Below, piece after piece: positions 31,603-43,000 of a DNA stretch of 64,000 bases (position 1 is its first letter; every line of letters begins with the position of its first letter). A program made the position numbers and the translations under genes. Under the pieces are notes generated by a model. The model saw nothing but the letters and a program-made list of their open reading frames with translations, did not search any database and was not told the DNA's origin. The DNA comes from Botrytis cinerea B05.10. Its lineage: Eukaryota; Ascomycota; Leotiomycetes; Helotiales; Sclerotiniaceae. Where the stretch lies: positions 1,185,501 through 1,249,500 of the forward strand of contig NC_037313.1 in assembly GCF_000143535.2 (NCBI RefSeq), in the 5' to 3' direction.

Positions 31603-34566
31603 TCCCACAACGTACTCGTCTTGGAAAGCGACTCAAGCAATTGTTTCCCTTTTATAAGGTAATGAAATCGAGGTGTCTAGTATTCCTTTGTTCCTGACCA
31701 ACTTTCATGTGCGGGTAATAGCGGTCCTGGTGGAGAAAGTTGGAAATTTAATACGCAATGATATCCGCAATTGCAAAAGAAAGGTACAAAGTACAATTAA
31801 TGTACGGAGAGTGGGTACGAAGATCCAGACCAAGCTGTGCAAAATCCGCTTGAAACCTGATGCGTCGGTTAGGTTATCTGCAGGAAGAAACCCGAAACGA
31901 AGAAGAGAAATCGAGAAATGATAAGCTTTATGAGGTTGACAGTGCCAAGGGTCCCGGGGAAAGCCGAATGCAGCAGTTGAAGCAAGCAGCGTAGCAACAA
32001 GTTCAAGCAAGTCCTGCTTTGCAATATATATGTATGTGATGTAGATTGTGTAGAAGGCTAGGAGTGAGTGTAAGCTGGAGTTGATGATTGTTTCTTCCAA
32101 TAACTTTGAGACATTGATCATTTAGAATGAGCTTGAGATACGGATCAGACGATGCCTTCCAGTAAAGTTTGAGGAGAATGGGCGACTTTCACGGAACTTT
32201 TATGGTGCGAAATACTGTAATACTGCAGAATACGAATCTTTTAGGGAAAGTTGGATTTAGAATCATTTTTGGGGATTCGATTCGTTGGAAATCATCAACC
32301 GGAAATCGGCGGAGTCTTCTCTCCTGCTCGATGAGTTTCCTTTCCTGTCCTTTCTTGTCCTTTGGTTCTCCTTTCCTTTCCTTTCCTTCCTCCTCCTCCT
32401 CCACAAGAGGATGTCCGACGTCTTCATATCAGCGATAGCATGCATATGCAGCATGGAAGGTCTATGTACTCTATGTACCCGCAGGGTTGGTTTCAATTCT
32501 GTTCTTTGATTGGTGCGCAGATATCAAACAGATTAATTTCCATCATGCAGCAGCTGTGATTATTATCTACTCCCGTGCAGCCCCGTATACATACAGCTGC
32601 ACAGAAAGAAGGGTTCATGGTATTCAATGTCGTGTCACTTCCTAGGTACGAGCGGTGGTGATTGATATGAAAGTACTACTGAAAAGGAATATTCCTTGCA
32701 AGTGAAGAAGAAAATTCTGTCTATTATTTTTCATTTTTACACAACCTTGTTATCAATGGCCAATGAGCTTCCTGAACATATTGTACGATTGCAAAAGCTT
32801 GGCCAGTTGGTCTAGATGTTCAATTGGAAAGTCAATCACGATACTATAAGTGCAATCCCAAGATAGACAACTAGTTTTTAGATCCTGCACACCTACAACG
32901 CCATCAAGATCAATAGCGGACAATTAATGTTACCTACCTAAGTAGTTGTCAATATGGATGAACCATTGTCGGATCAATGTTGTATCAACGTTGGGCGCCA
33001 ATGATTGGATACGAGACAAAAGTAACTTTTGTTTGAGAGCTGCCGATTATCTCAGATTTCTCAGATCTCAGATCTTTCCTACCGTTCTTTCCTCATTCTC
33101 CGAATACCTAGGAATCAGAACTATCAACTTGTCCCATCTCATCATAGAAACAGATCGTCCAAAGTGTTATCAGATCGCACTTTGGTAATTGGCTTCTCAA
33201 TACGTGACACAATCCACCCAGCATTAAAACAAGGGAGTGTGAATGACATAGATTTAATGTTATTGGTAGACATGCAATGCATCTGATTTCAATTTAGTCA
33301 GTGGCCCCGAGCCATAAGCGAGCACGCTTTTTGGGAAGTAGATATCTGGATTTGATGACATGTTGTTGGCTCATTTTCGATACATGGAACTGGATTTCTT
33401 ACAACAGGAAGCTTGTGCGAATGCTACATGCCATCTTTAGTACAAGTTCCGCGCCCCCGGTATCTCTGAGTGTCTACTCTTTTCAGATTCACCCCCAAAA
33501 AGCCTCTGGCAATCTCTTCTCTTGTGCTCAATCACGAAATGTCGTCCGACTATCAAGATATTTTTTATCCGGCTTATCCCCTCATTTTCAGCAAATTCTA
33601 TAGCCCCTCATTATGTTGTGATTTTTACCTCGAGTTGTGAAACTGGAAAATCAGAATGATACCAAATTGTGTGATAATTGGAGACGACGACGTGAACTTC
33701 CTCTTACCCGAGAGAATTTCGGCCACCCATTCATAAGAAGAGGGGCTAATATGAATTCACAAAGCACATCAAATCATACGGACCTGATACGGTTGACAAA
33801 TTCTCATGAGACCCAACATCTAGAAGTGATCTGGATGCATCGGACCCCCACACCTTTTGAGATTGTGAAATTTTCACATGAAATATATCCTTTTGGGCGA
33901 CATGCATGTTCAATGCTTGAAGTTCTCATCTGAAATCACGCCGTGAATGTTGTACAATGGGTAAGTCTAAGAGCAGTAATAGCGCACGCGAGTGGGTTTC
34001 AAGCCCTCCAGCGCCGTATCATGCTATTGCAACGCTAAATATATGTTAAATGCCTTCATCAACACAAACGTTGTGTTACGGTCGTACATAGTCAGCCATT
34101 TGTCGTGATGAACACTATGGAATATCCGATTTCGCATGCAACATCGGACACGATAAATCGGGTAACAAGGTGCGGAAGGTGCTGATTAAAAGAATAGCAT
34201 GCAGGTTATTGTGTATTTTTCAGCTGATGGAAGTGCGGCAAACAGGCCAGAAATACAACAGAAATGTGAATTATACAACGATAAACTACGGACTTCAAGG
34301 GAAGCTTCTGATAATGCATTGAGCCTTGTAAATCAACTTTGACGTTGGAATATTCACCTCTATTAATCACTTGATCAAGATGTATACGAGTGAGGATGAG
34401 ACTGCTACTTCGGCAACATGAAGCTCAAAATATGTTGAAGAAGAAAGGAAGTACCCAAATATATCTAGCAAATTGCACTGTAGTACTGGATAATTAACGA
34501 GTTTCACGTGACTGTTATCGGGGTTGTCGAAATAACGCTAGTCTTATCGTAAAAAAAACTTCAAAA
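31603..34566. other. 3-kb divergent intergenic region
   Basis: Lies between the SPX gene start and the MPP10 start. Minus-strand frame 31705-32121 is probably 5' UTR or spurious. A CT-rich tract at 32335-32400 (repeats of tttcc and tcc) is typical of fungal promoters. 32600-34500 is AT-rich without motif-bearing ORFs. A T-arm-like hairpin near 34005 lacks the rest of a tRNA. Confidence 0.5.
34505..34510. promoter_or_regulatory. TCACGTGA element upstream of MPP10
   Basis: A perfect 8-bp palindrome TCACGTGA (core CACGTG at these coordinates) 57 bp upstream of the MPP10 ATG. It is a Cbf1/bHLH-type core-promoter element candidate. Confidence 0.4.
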
Positions 34567-36834
34567 ATGTCAAACAGTAAAAGACTGAGGGACCCAACGA
34601 TGGAGACAGCAGGCAGTATTACCTCCTCGACGACATCAACTTCCCACACCATGACTGCCTCCCCGACCAGCAAAGCCTCCGTCGCCAAGATTACTCAAAT
34701 CGGCACAAATGGATCAAGCTCAATTGAGGACTTGATAACTGCGCTTACCTCGACCAATCGTCACACTTTTATTGCGCCTTCATCGAAAATACTCACAACG
34801 AGTTCAGAATTTTCAAAGGAGACATTGGATAGATTTGCAGGAAAAATAGGAGATGAGCAAGCTACAAGATTGAAGGAGCAGAGAAAAAAGAGGAAGAGGG
34901 GCGACAGGGACGAGGCTGAGGAAGAAGTGTTGAAGATTAGAAAAATACATACCCAAGGATTTGAGGCTCAACAGGTTTTCGAACAGGCTAAGAGAGTTGT
35001 TGATGCACTAAAAGGGGAGGTAGCAAGAGGTCTCGAAGAGCTCGGAATTGGTGGAGATGAGAGTGAAGAAAGTGAAGACGCGGGAGAGGAGGGATCTGAT
35101 ATGATGGAATTTGATGAGGATGGATTCGCAATTGGTTCAGACATTGAAGGCGAGGAAGGGGACGAAGATCTCGAAGATATGGAGGAGGAATTCCACACGG
35201 ACTCGGAGGACGAAAACGACGCTCAAGATGACGGAGAGGCTTTCGAAGGCTTTGAGGAGGAAGATGCCGAAGAAGACGAAGAGGATGAGGAGGACGAAGC
35301 TGGAGTTTTTGTCGAGGATCCAAACAAACTCAACGATGGTTTCTTCTCAATCGACGAATTCAATAAACAAACAGAATTTCTCGAAAGGCAAGATGCCTCA
35401 GCAGATCCTTATACTGGAGAAGCAAGTGACGAAGAGGATATTGACTGGGGCACTGACCCAATGTCTATGCCAATCAAAGCAGATAAAGGATCCAAACGTG
35501 CGAAAGCTATGGATGTTTCAGACGGAGAAGATGACGAAGAAGAAGATGGACCAACATTTGGCAACATGGATTTGAATGCACCTGAAGGAGATAGTGACGA
35601 CGACGATGATATGGATTTGGACGAAGCTGCTGATGTAGCCGATGACAACACAAATGATATTCTCTACAAAGATTTCTTCGAACCTCCACCAAGAAAAATA
35701 GGTAAAGGAGAACGACAAGCAAACTACCTTGAAAGACAAGCCAAAAAGGCAGCTAAAAAAGCACCCGAAGAAGATGAAGCTGCCATGGAACGAGCTATGG
35801 CGGACGTCCGACGCGATCTATTTGACGACGAAGACGACGCAAACTCGGAAGACGCCCTTTCAGACCTCGATCCCGCAGATCCTAAATCCCGCCGTTCAGC
35901 TCACGAACGTCGCCAAGCCAAAATCAGCGAAGAAATCCGCCGTCTCGAAGCCGCATCCGTCGCAAAACGTGACTGGACACTAGCAGGAGAAGCAAAAGCC
36001 CTTGATCGACCCATGAACTCCCTTTTGGAAGAAGACCTCGATTTCGAACGCACAGGCAAACCTGTTCCCGTCATCACAGCCGAAGTAAGCGAAAGCATCG
36101 AAGAACTTATCAAGAGACGTATCCTAGCACAAGAATTCGACGAAGTCATTCGTCGTCGTCCTGACTCGCTAACCCCTGCCAATACCCGCCGCGGCCTCTT
36201 CGAACTTGACGATTCGAAAAACCAACAAAGTCTCGCGGAAATCTACGAGGAGGAACATGTCAAAAACACAAATCCAGATACATACGTCAGCGCCACGGAC
36301 GAAAAGCTCCAAGCCCAAGAGAAAGAAGTCGAAAATCTCTGGAAGGATATCTGTGCTAAACTCGACGCCCTCAGTTCCTGGCACTATAAACCCAAACCCG
36401 CAGCACCGAGTCTCACTGTCGTGGGCGACGTCGCTACAATTAGTATGGAAGATGCTCAGCCTTCTACAGCTTCTGGTATCGCGGGTGCGGAATCAAGATT
36501 GGCGCCTCAGGAGATCTATAAGGCTGGACAGGTGGTCGAGGGCATGAAGAAGGATAATAAGGAGATTACACGGGGTGGCGCACCTGTTGCGAGAGAGGAA
36601 ATGAGCAGAGAGGAGAAATTGAGGAGGAGGAGGAGGGAGAAGGAGAGGATTAAGAAGATGGGTGAGGGTGAGAAGGTGCTAAGTAAGAAGGCGAAGGAGA
36701 AGAAGGATGTGGTGGGTGAGTTGAAGAGGGGTGGTGTCAAGGTTATCGGAAAGAGAGGTGAGATGAGGGATGTAGAGGGCAAGAAAATTATGGCAAGTGA
36801 GGTTGTTACTGGTGGTGGCGGGTTCAAGTTGTAG
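34567..36834 (+). CDS. MPP10: U3 snoRNP / SSU processome protein Mpp10
   Basis: Intronless, 755 residues. Mpp10 is the scaffold of the Mpp10-Imp3-Imp4 subcomplex that binds U3 snoRNA and the 5' ETS during 18S rRNA processing in the nucleolus. Residues about 160-360 are strongly acidic (D/E runs), as in all Mpp10 proteins. Conserved blocks are D-I-L-Y-K-D-F-F-E-P-P, S-x-H-E-R-R-Q-A-K-I-S-E-E-I-R-R-L-E, W-T-L-A-G-E, N-S-L-L-E-E-D-L-D-F-E-R, R-I-L-A-Q-E-F-D-E-V-I-R-R and S-L-A-E-I-Y-E-E-E-H. The tail is Lys/Arg-rich with a nuclear-type basic stretch. An alternative start is the Met at residue 12. The gene is convergent with the AFG1-like gene, with stop codons 200 bp apart. Confidence 0.96.
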   Translation: MSNSKRLRDPTMETAGSITSSTTSTSHTMTASPTSKASVAKITQIGTNGSSSIEDLITALTSTNRHTFIAPSSKILTTSSEFSKETLDRFAGKIGDEQATRLKEQRKKRKRGDRDEAEEEVLKIRKIHTQGFEAQQVFEQAKRVVDALKGEVARGLEELGIGGDESEESEDAGEEGSDMMEFDEDGFAIGSDIEGEEGDEDLEDMEEEFHTDSEDENDAQDDGEAFEGFEEEDAEEDEEDEEDEAGVFVEDPNKLNDGFFSIDEFNKQTEFLERQDASADPYTGEASDEEDIDWGTDPMSMPIKADKGSKRAKAMDVSDGEDDEEEDGPTFGNMDLNAPEGDSDDDDDMDLDEAADVADDNTNDILYKDFFEPPPRKIGKGERQANYLERQAKKAAKKAPEEDEAAMERAMADVRRDLFDDEDDANSEDALSDLDPADPKSRRSAHERRQAKISEEIRRLEAASVAKRDWTLAGEAKALDRPMNSLLEEDLDFERTGKPVPVITAEVSESIEELIKRRILAQEFDEVIRRRPDSLTPANTRRGLFELDDSKNQQSLAEIYEEEHVKNTNPDTYVSATDEKLQAQEKEVENLWKDICAKLDALSSWHYKPKPAAPSLTVVGDVATISMEDAQPSTASGIAGAESRLAPQEIYKAGQVVEGMKKDNKEITRGGAPVAREEMSREEKLRRRRREKERIKKMGEGEKVLSKKAKEKKDVVGELKRGGVKVIGKRGEMRDVEGKKIMASEVVTGGGGFKL

Positions 36835-37034
36835 ATTTAAGTTAGCGGGTGTGTGACACATACAGAAAGTGTGTTGGGGATGTAATAGCGATAACTTTGT
36901 AGTTGAATATCAGACAAATTGCGATTGTCACTCAAGAACGACATGAAACGAATCCATTGTATCGCAAGATACATTGCATGTGACAGATGTGCAAGTACAT
37001 CGATTTCGCTTATAAAAATAGAAATCTTCTACAT

Positions 37035-39092
37035 CTACTTCTTCGCCATTCCGGTCCCCAATTTCTCCATCTCTTCCAACTGCTTTCCCTCTAATCCCGC
37101 CGGTCTCTCAAGCTCCACATAACCTCCCATCTTCACATCACCCTTTACTTCTCCCATGACTACAGCACTATCTCCAACCACCTCTCCCCCACTCTTTCTT
37201 TCCCACCCCCTCGCTTCTACACTCAACGGTCTCCACCATGCCTCCTCCTCTCCCAGTCCACCCCTAGCATGCCACCTCCCGCCACACATTTCCCACAACC
37301 TACTCGCCGCTCTCTTATACGCAAACCTCTCATCCTCGCCCGTGAAACTTTCCGTCCTCGCAAAATCCACTCCTCTCCTCCTCCCAATCTCATTTCCCGC
37401 CCCGGGAACCGATCCAAAATCCGCATCTTCATCGGGATCATACCCCGTTTTAACGCTAGGAGTATCGGTATACGTAGAGATATTTGGTCGAAAGGGGGAT
37501 GTTTGATCTTGGTAGATTTCGGCGAGGGTTTCCGGGTATACTGCATCTTGAGGGTTTTCGGATTCGGATTCGGAATCCGAGGAAGGAGACAGCTGGGTTT
37601 CGGGGAAGAAAAGAGTATCTGGGCCAGTGGCCGCGCGAATTATGAGTTTACATCGGGCTTCGTAGAGAGCGTCTAGGAGGGTGATAAGGCGTCTTGCTTC
37701 GTTCTTTTGAAGGAGGGTTAAAATTGGCACATCATCGATGATGAATGTGTGGAAAGTGGAGGCCATGGTTATATAGTCTGCGGGACCAAAAGCACCTCCA
37801 CAGAGAGTGGGAAAGTCCCAGTAGGTTATACCATTGAGATGACGGGAGACGGGAACTGTACGACCATATACTAAAAGTGTGGTTGATTGCCATGGAATTG
37901 GATCTGGAGAGGATGGGAAAGTTGATTTTACCACTTTCTCCCAGGTATCATCACTATCTGAAGCGAGAAGATACTTTTTGGGAGTATTGGCTTTTGTAAT
38001 ATTCTCGGTGGTACTGCCATCATCCTTTCCATGAATGCTTTGCTCATATCCAAGCCCAAGATTACCGGGTGAAAGTTTTTCAAGTCCCGTAAACCCTTCT
38101 ATCATTTCTTCTCTCATTATCTCAGACATTTTCGCTGTTTCATCGTCCACGCCCTCAATTTCTCTTCGTCTCCAATCTCTACCCCCCTTTCCCATATCCC
38201 AGATTTCACATCTAGCTTTCAGAACCCCAACAAATCCCGAAAACTCATTCCCACTAGAGAACATGTCTAGTTTCTGTGGCTTAGCTAAGCCTAGCCAATT
38301 TTTCACGAGCCCTCCCCTACCAGGCACAGCATAATCCATGCCACTGGCCTTTTCGAGCTCTTCTGGCATGCGATTTGAGGATGCAATAAGTACGCCACCC
38401 AATTGAAAGAATGGTGTCAAAAGATTGCTCAGGATTTTACTCGCAGCTCGGTCTGGTAACTGAAACTCGTCCAGAAAGAGTATAGGCGATTTTTCAATCA
38501 TGTCCTTTGCTAGCCAAAGGAGAGAGTAGTCTTCAGAGTCTAAATTTCCATGCTTGGAACGAGACTGTCTCAATTGTTCCAGACGTGAAAATGTTTCTAG
38601 CATGAACGTATTAAAATGCCATCTCCTTTTCTTGTCGTTCGGTAGACTATCGGCTAGCATATCCAATAACATTGATTTTCCAGTCCCAACTTCACCATGG
38701 AGTAATATACCCTGGGGCGAATCCAGATCCATTGCTGCTTCATGACTTGTCAGAACTCTTGTCATAGCAAGTGTATCTTGCCGTTCTTTTCTTCTGAACA
38801 GATGGGCAAATAGTGGATTGTTCCTCAGAGGATGGCCAGCTACTGCTACCGTCCGACCATCTTCATTATTTTGACCGTCGTTGACGGCCTGGCTGATTGC
38901 TTTGAGCCGAACTGCATATTCCGATTGAGGTTTATAGTCCTTCAATCGTAAATATAGTTTTTGCAAATGTAGAGCTATACGGTGTTGAGCTGGGTCGGGG
39001 TCAATTACTTTAGTCGCCAACAGAGCACGATACAATATGAGAGGATTGGTTATGGTTAGCCCTGTGGATTGAGGGAGGTTTGTTGGTGGCAT
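37035..39092 (-). CDS. AFG1-like AAA ATPase
   Basis: Intronless, 685 residues. Afg1/LACE1 proteins are mitochondrial inner-membrane P-loop ATPases linked to turnover or handling of respiratory-chain subunits. Walker A GEVGTGKS is at 133-140 after P-Q-G-I-L-L-H, and Walker B I-L-F-L-D-E-F-Q is at about 204-211. The sensor region S-S-N-R-M-P-E-E-L appears about 45 residues later. The family core continues with V-S-R-H-L-N-G-I-T-Y-W-D-F-P-T-L-C and G-P-A-D-Y and a D-D-V-P-I-L segment. Two acidic/polar insertions (about 285-375 and 520-590) make it longer than yeast Afg1. The N-terminus lacks an obvious Arg-rich presequence, so an unseen upstream exon or a non-classical signal is possible. Divergent from NUP133. 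Confidence 0.93.
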   Translation of the reverse strand: MPPTNLPQSTGLTITNPLILYRALLATKVIDPDPAQHRIALHLQKLYLRLKDYKPQSEYAVRLKAISQAVNDGQNNEDGRTVAVAGHPLRNNPLFAHLFRRKERQDTLAMTRVLTSHEAAMDLDSPQGILLHGEVGTGKSMLLDMLADSLPNDKKRRWHFNTFMLETFSRLEQLRQSRSKHGNLDSEDYSLLWLAKDMIEKSPILFLDEFQLPDRAASKILSNLLTPFFQLGGVLIASSNRMPEELEKASGMDYAVPGRGGLVKNWLGLAKPQKLDMFSSGNEFSGFVGVLKARCEIWDMGKGGRDWRRREIEGVDDETAKMSEIMREEMIEGFTGLEKLSPGNLGLGYEQSIHGKDDGSTTENITKANTPKKYLLASDSDDTWEKVVKSTFPSSPDPIPWQSTTLLVYGRTVPVSRHLNGITYWDFPTLCGGAFGPADYITMASTFHTFIIDDVPILTLLQKNEARRLITLLDALYEARCKLIIRAATGPDTLFFPETQLSPSSDSESESENPQDAVYPETLAEIYQDQTSPFRPNISTYTDTPSVKTGYDPDEDADFGSVPGAGNEIGRRRGVDFARTESFTGEDERFAYKRAASRLWEMCGGRWHARGGLGEEEAWWRPLSVEARGWERKSGGEVVGDSAVVMGEVKGDVKMGGYVELERPAGLEGKQLEEMEKLGTGMAKK

Positions 39093-40072
39093 TTGGAACT
39101 TTCATGGTCGAGATGAAAGCAAATTGATGAATCTCCATGATGAATTGATGAGGGGTTGAAAATGCAAGCGTCATCGCCGGCACTAAATCGGACGTCACTT
39201 TCTTAGCCTTGCCTGTGTGGCTGGAGTGTGGCTGGAGTGTGGCTTCGTACCTGTGCCTGTATTCCATCTGTACTTACGTCTCAGCCTTGCACACTTGTAG
39301 CCTTGCATGCCTTCAATTATTATTTTCGCGTTGCATTTTTCTGTTGACATGGAACTCTGGTCAATGGGCAGTATTCCGTTCCGTGTGGCCAGATACATGA
39401 TGTTGGAAATGGCAGATAGTCCCGAGGGACAATCTGGTAGGATTGAAAGAGAAAATCGAAAGAGAGACAGTCCAAATTGGATAAGCTTCAGATGCTAATG
39501 CCGCGCAAAATCAGGTTCTCTCTCTCTGGTGTCTGCAGGTGTCTGCAGTGGTTTGCTGACGACGTGCCTTTGTCTCACTGTCCCTAGTCCACTGGGAAAT
39601 GGCTATATTTAAAGACATGCGCATGAATGGTGAAGAACACTGAATTCAATTGACCCAAATAATTGTCCAATATTGATTGCTCACATCCCTTTTCCATCCA
39701 ATTGTATTCACACATCATCAGAAAACCGCTGCAGCTTCTCACCGTTGGCCTCAAAATCAAGCCGGAGCCTTGAGGTGTGGTCAGAGCTCAAGGATTAAAA
39801 CGCGTGCTTCCAAGGTTTCCACCGGTCGCCTTTATTTTCTTTGGTACCTGTAGCCGTATCCATCCAATTGATTTTTGATTTTTGATCCATCCGTATCCAT
39901 GATTTAATTATTTTGGAGCACTTGGTTCTAAACTTCACAAGAAGCTTTTCAGACAAAACAAACACTTACGAGCCACGAACAATCACTTTCCACGAGTTAT
40001 GCCAACAACGCCATCGATCTTTCTTCTACGATAATCTCCATCACTTAATTCCCATTTGGACATATTCACGAA
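39093..40072. other. Divergent promoter region, AFG1-like and NUP133
   Basis: 980 bp between two divergent start codons. No supportable gene. It contains small duplications: tggctggagtg twice near 39218-39238, and ggtgtctgcag twice near 39529-39549. Confidence 0.5.
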
Positions 40073-43000
40073 ATGTTTTCACCTACAGTCAACGCTGGCG
40101 CTCCAGCTCCAGTAAGGAGTAGCAGAAGACGGCCACGCCCTCATTCGAACGAGAACTCAATAGCACAGCCAAAAAGCAAGAGAGTGAGAAGCTCATACGA
40201 TGACCAGACGTTTGCGCCAAATGGTACACCCGAAATGGAGGAAGCAAAAAACAACAAAGTAGCTACTTTGACGAGGCGCGAAAGTCCCAAGGAGGTACCA
40301 AGTCAAAGACGAGAAATTGTTGTGCGAGGAAAGAAGTCGAAAGGAACAGATAGGGCTGGGAAAGGAGATGGCAGTGTGGTCCTTGTGAGTTGTTCAATAT
40401 CGCAATGTGTTGCGACTTCTGGAAACTGATAACCTACTTTTTCGGACAGACCAAAAATGATACCTATACAGTCAGTAAACTGCCAGCGCTCCCAGATCAA
40501 ATTCGCGCAGATATCGCAGGTAGCTATAACTTTTTCAATGATTTGTAAGTTCATCACTAAATTCATGCTATAGCTCGTCAGCACGGCGCAATTTATTCAG
40601 ATAGCGGTTATGCACTTGCTCTCACCCATTCCCATGCATTCGTCTGGCCCTACGCTATCAACATCCCTTCCCCCGAAACCTTCACATTCGCGTTACCTCA
40701 TAGCAATAAGCACATAACCGATCCTCTTCCTCTTGGTTCGCTGGTCTCGCCCTCTGCGTCATCTTCGGAGCCTGGTCTTGTTGTTGTTATACCCACTGGT
40801 AAAATTACATATTGGGAGTCTATTGCTAGCGCCGCTACGCTTGATCTTATCAAATTAAAAAGCAATGGAGTCGGATCGAGTATACCAGGAATGCTTTCCG
40901 GAGAAACTGTTGTGCAACTGTTGAATGCGGAAACAGCCGGGTTTGTCCTGGCATTCAGTACTGGCCGATTGGCCTATCTACGAGTCAGGGATGGACATGG
41001 AAGACCCGAAGTGTCTGTTCAATTCTTGAGAGGCTCAAGCGGACCATTGGCAGGCGGCATATTTGGGAGTCTTAGAAATGTACTTTCTAGTACAGCATGG
41101 CGTGGAGACATTGCCGCCGTTCGCGCCGGACCACAGGAGCATGTAGGAGACAGAAATGTTGTTGTCGCAACAGGAAAGGGGAGAATACAGCTTTGGAATC
41201 TCCAGAGAGACGGGCAGAATGCTCTTCACGGGGAAGCTGAAGGGCGGGAAGCAATTGTTCTGGAAATGAAAAAGGCGGAGCCTATCCTATTCGATCTCTC
41301 AATAGAAACCTTTGAGATTCTCGATTTTACCTTCATGCCACGAACACCAGAGGACCGCGACAACGAAGGAGATCGCTTACTTTTGCTAACATCCCTCTCT
41401 AATCGATACACCACTCATTATACTCTTGTTGATGTTGTACTTAGGCGGGATCAATTGATTGTGGAAGATGTTCGACTACTCAAATCTTACACTACTCCGG
41501 TCAACAAGAATGCGATTTCAAAAGCTCGAATTTATCTACCAAATCCCGCACTGGTTGCATATGTCGTCTTTGACCGTGCTGTTGTTGTTGTTTCAAGGGC
41601 AAAACAAGTTGAATCGCCCGACTCCCAGCTTCGGTCTGAGAATCATACACTTTCGCCATCGTTCGAAGATGTGGTAGACTTTAGAGAGGATACCAATGTT
41701 GAGATTGTCGGATCCGGCATGGAAGAACCCCAAAACATTCCACATGGAATTGAGGAAGCAAAATCATTCAAATACAAAGCAAAGCACCCGGCTACTGTTC
41801 TCCTCGTTCGGGGTGGGGGTGTGATTCGTGTGGCAGCTACCGATATTGATAAACTTGCGTCCAACAAAGGACAGCAAGTCACTGCGAAAAGCAAGCTGGA
41901 ACAAGCAGTGTTTTTTGGTACAATGGCGCAAAATCCTTTAAGCTTTGCAGGAAGATCAGAATTTCAGTTCCCCCCGGAAGAAGTTGGAGCTGCTGCTCTA
42001 GAATTAAGTTTAGAGATCGTGGCATCTAGGACTCCTTTCATTCCCTCGGTGTCTGCGTCGCTGGAACAACATCTGAAAAGACGAGCAACAGCTCTTCATG
42101 ATCTTGCTAAGCATCTCAAAGCTACTGGCGTAGAAATTGATAGACTTACACGATGGAAGTTACTTTGGGATGCAGAGAGAATGACGGCAGCAACAATCAT
42201 CTGGCAGCGGTATGATGCCCTAATTCGAGAATTGCCAGAAGACCAAAAACGTGGGCTTCTCGCGGATCTCGTAGATCATATTCATGAAGACCTTAAAACC
42301 GAGCCTGTTGCCGAAAGAGGTGAAGTCGATCGCGTTCGACATTTCTTCATTCATGATGTTTTTAGATTAGAATTGGCGATACCATGGGCATACCAGATGC
42401 TCAAGTACGCCTGGACGAATGGCCAAGTTCCTCCTTCTTCAGTAATGGAGACGCTCAGTCAATCTAATGATGTGATGATTTGCGCATTGGATGGTGCGTT
42501 TGACTTTCGAATGAATAATTTGAGGCTGTATGGATTACAATCGGAGATAATTTCGCATGGGATATTAGAAGAAGGCTATGAGGGACTTCCAGAAATTTGG
42601 ACCTCGACTTTCTACATTGCAGAAAATATTCGGAAGCAAACAGACCTTGTCTCTGCGCTACTCGGCGACTTTTGGAATAAGCCTGCTGCAGAAGACAGCC
42701 CTGATCCTACAACCCTCGAGAAAATTCGACTAGAGCATCCTACTCTTATCGATGTGGCCATCCGATCCAATTTGGAGAGGATACGTTGGGTTTCGGCTCA
42801 AGACTCGCCACAACTTCAAATGCAGGCAGAAGGACTTCAAACCCTACAGTTCAATGCACAAGATAAACAATTACAACGCCTTGCAGATACCTTTGCTCTT
42901 CCCGATGAAGCAATGAGATTGGCTGAAAAGCACGAGATTTTACAAACGTTGGCAACTGTACTGATGTACGAGGTCGGTATTTGTGCCGACGGGCTTCGAA

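Noticed and set aside
31705..32121. 138-codon minus-strand ORF upstream of the SPX gene
   Set aside because: No recognisable domain. It lies where the 5' UTR/promoter is expected, and no splice links it to the SPX frame.
33990..34040. T-arm-like hairpin (gggtttcaagccc)
   Set aside because: Neither a matching acceptor stem nor D and anticodon arms can be drawn around it, so it is not a tRNA.
34968..36861. Several antisense ORFs across MPP10
   Set aside because: They are shadows of acidic GAN/GAR codons giving Ser/Leu/Phe-rich antisense frames.
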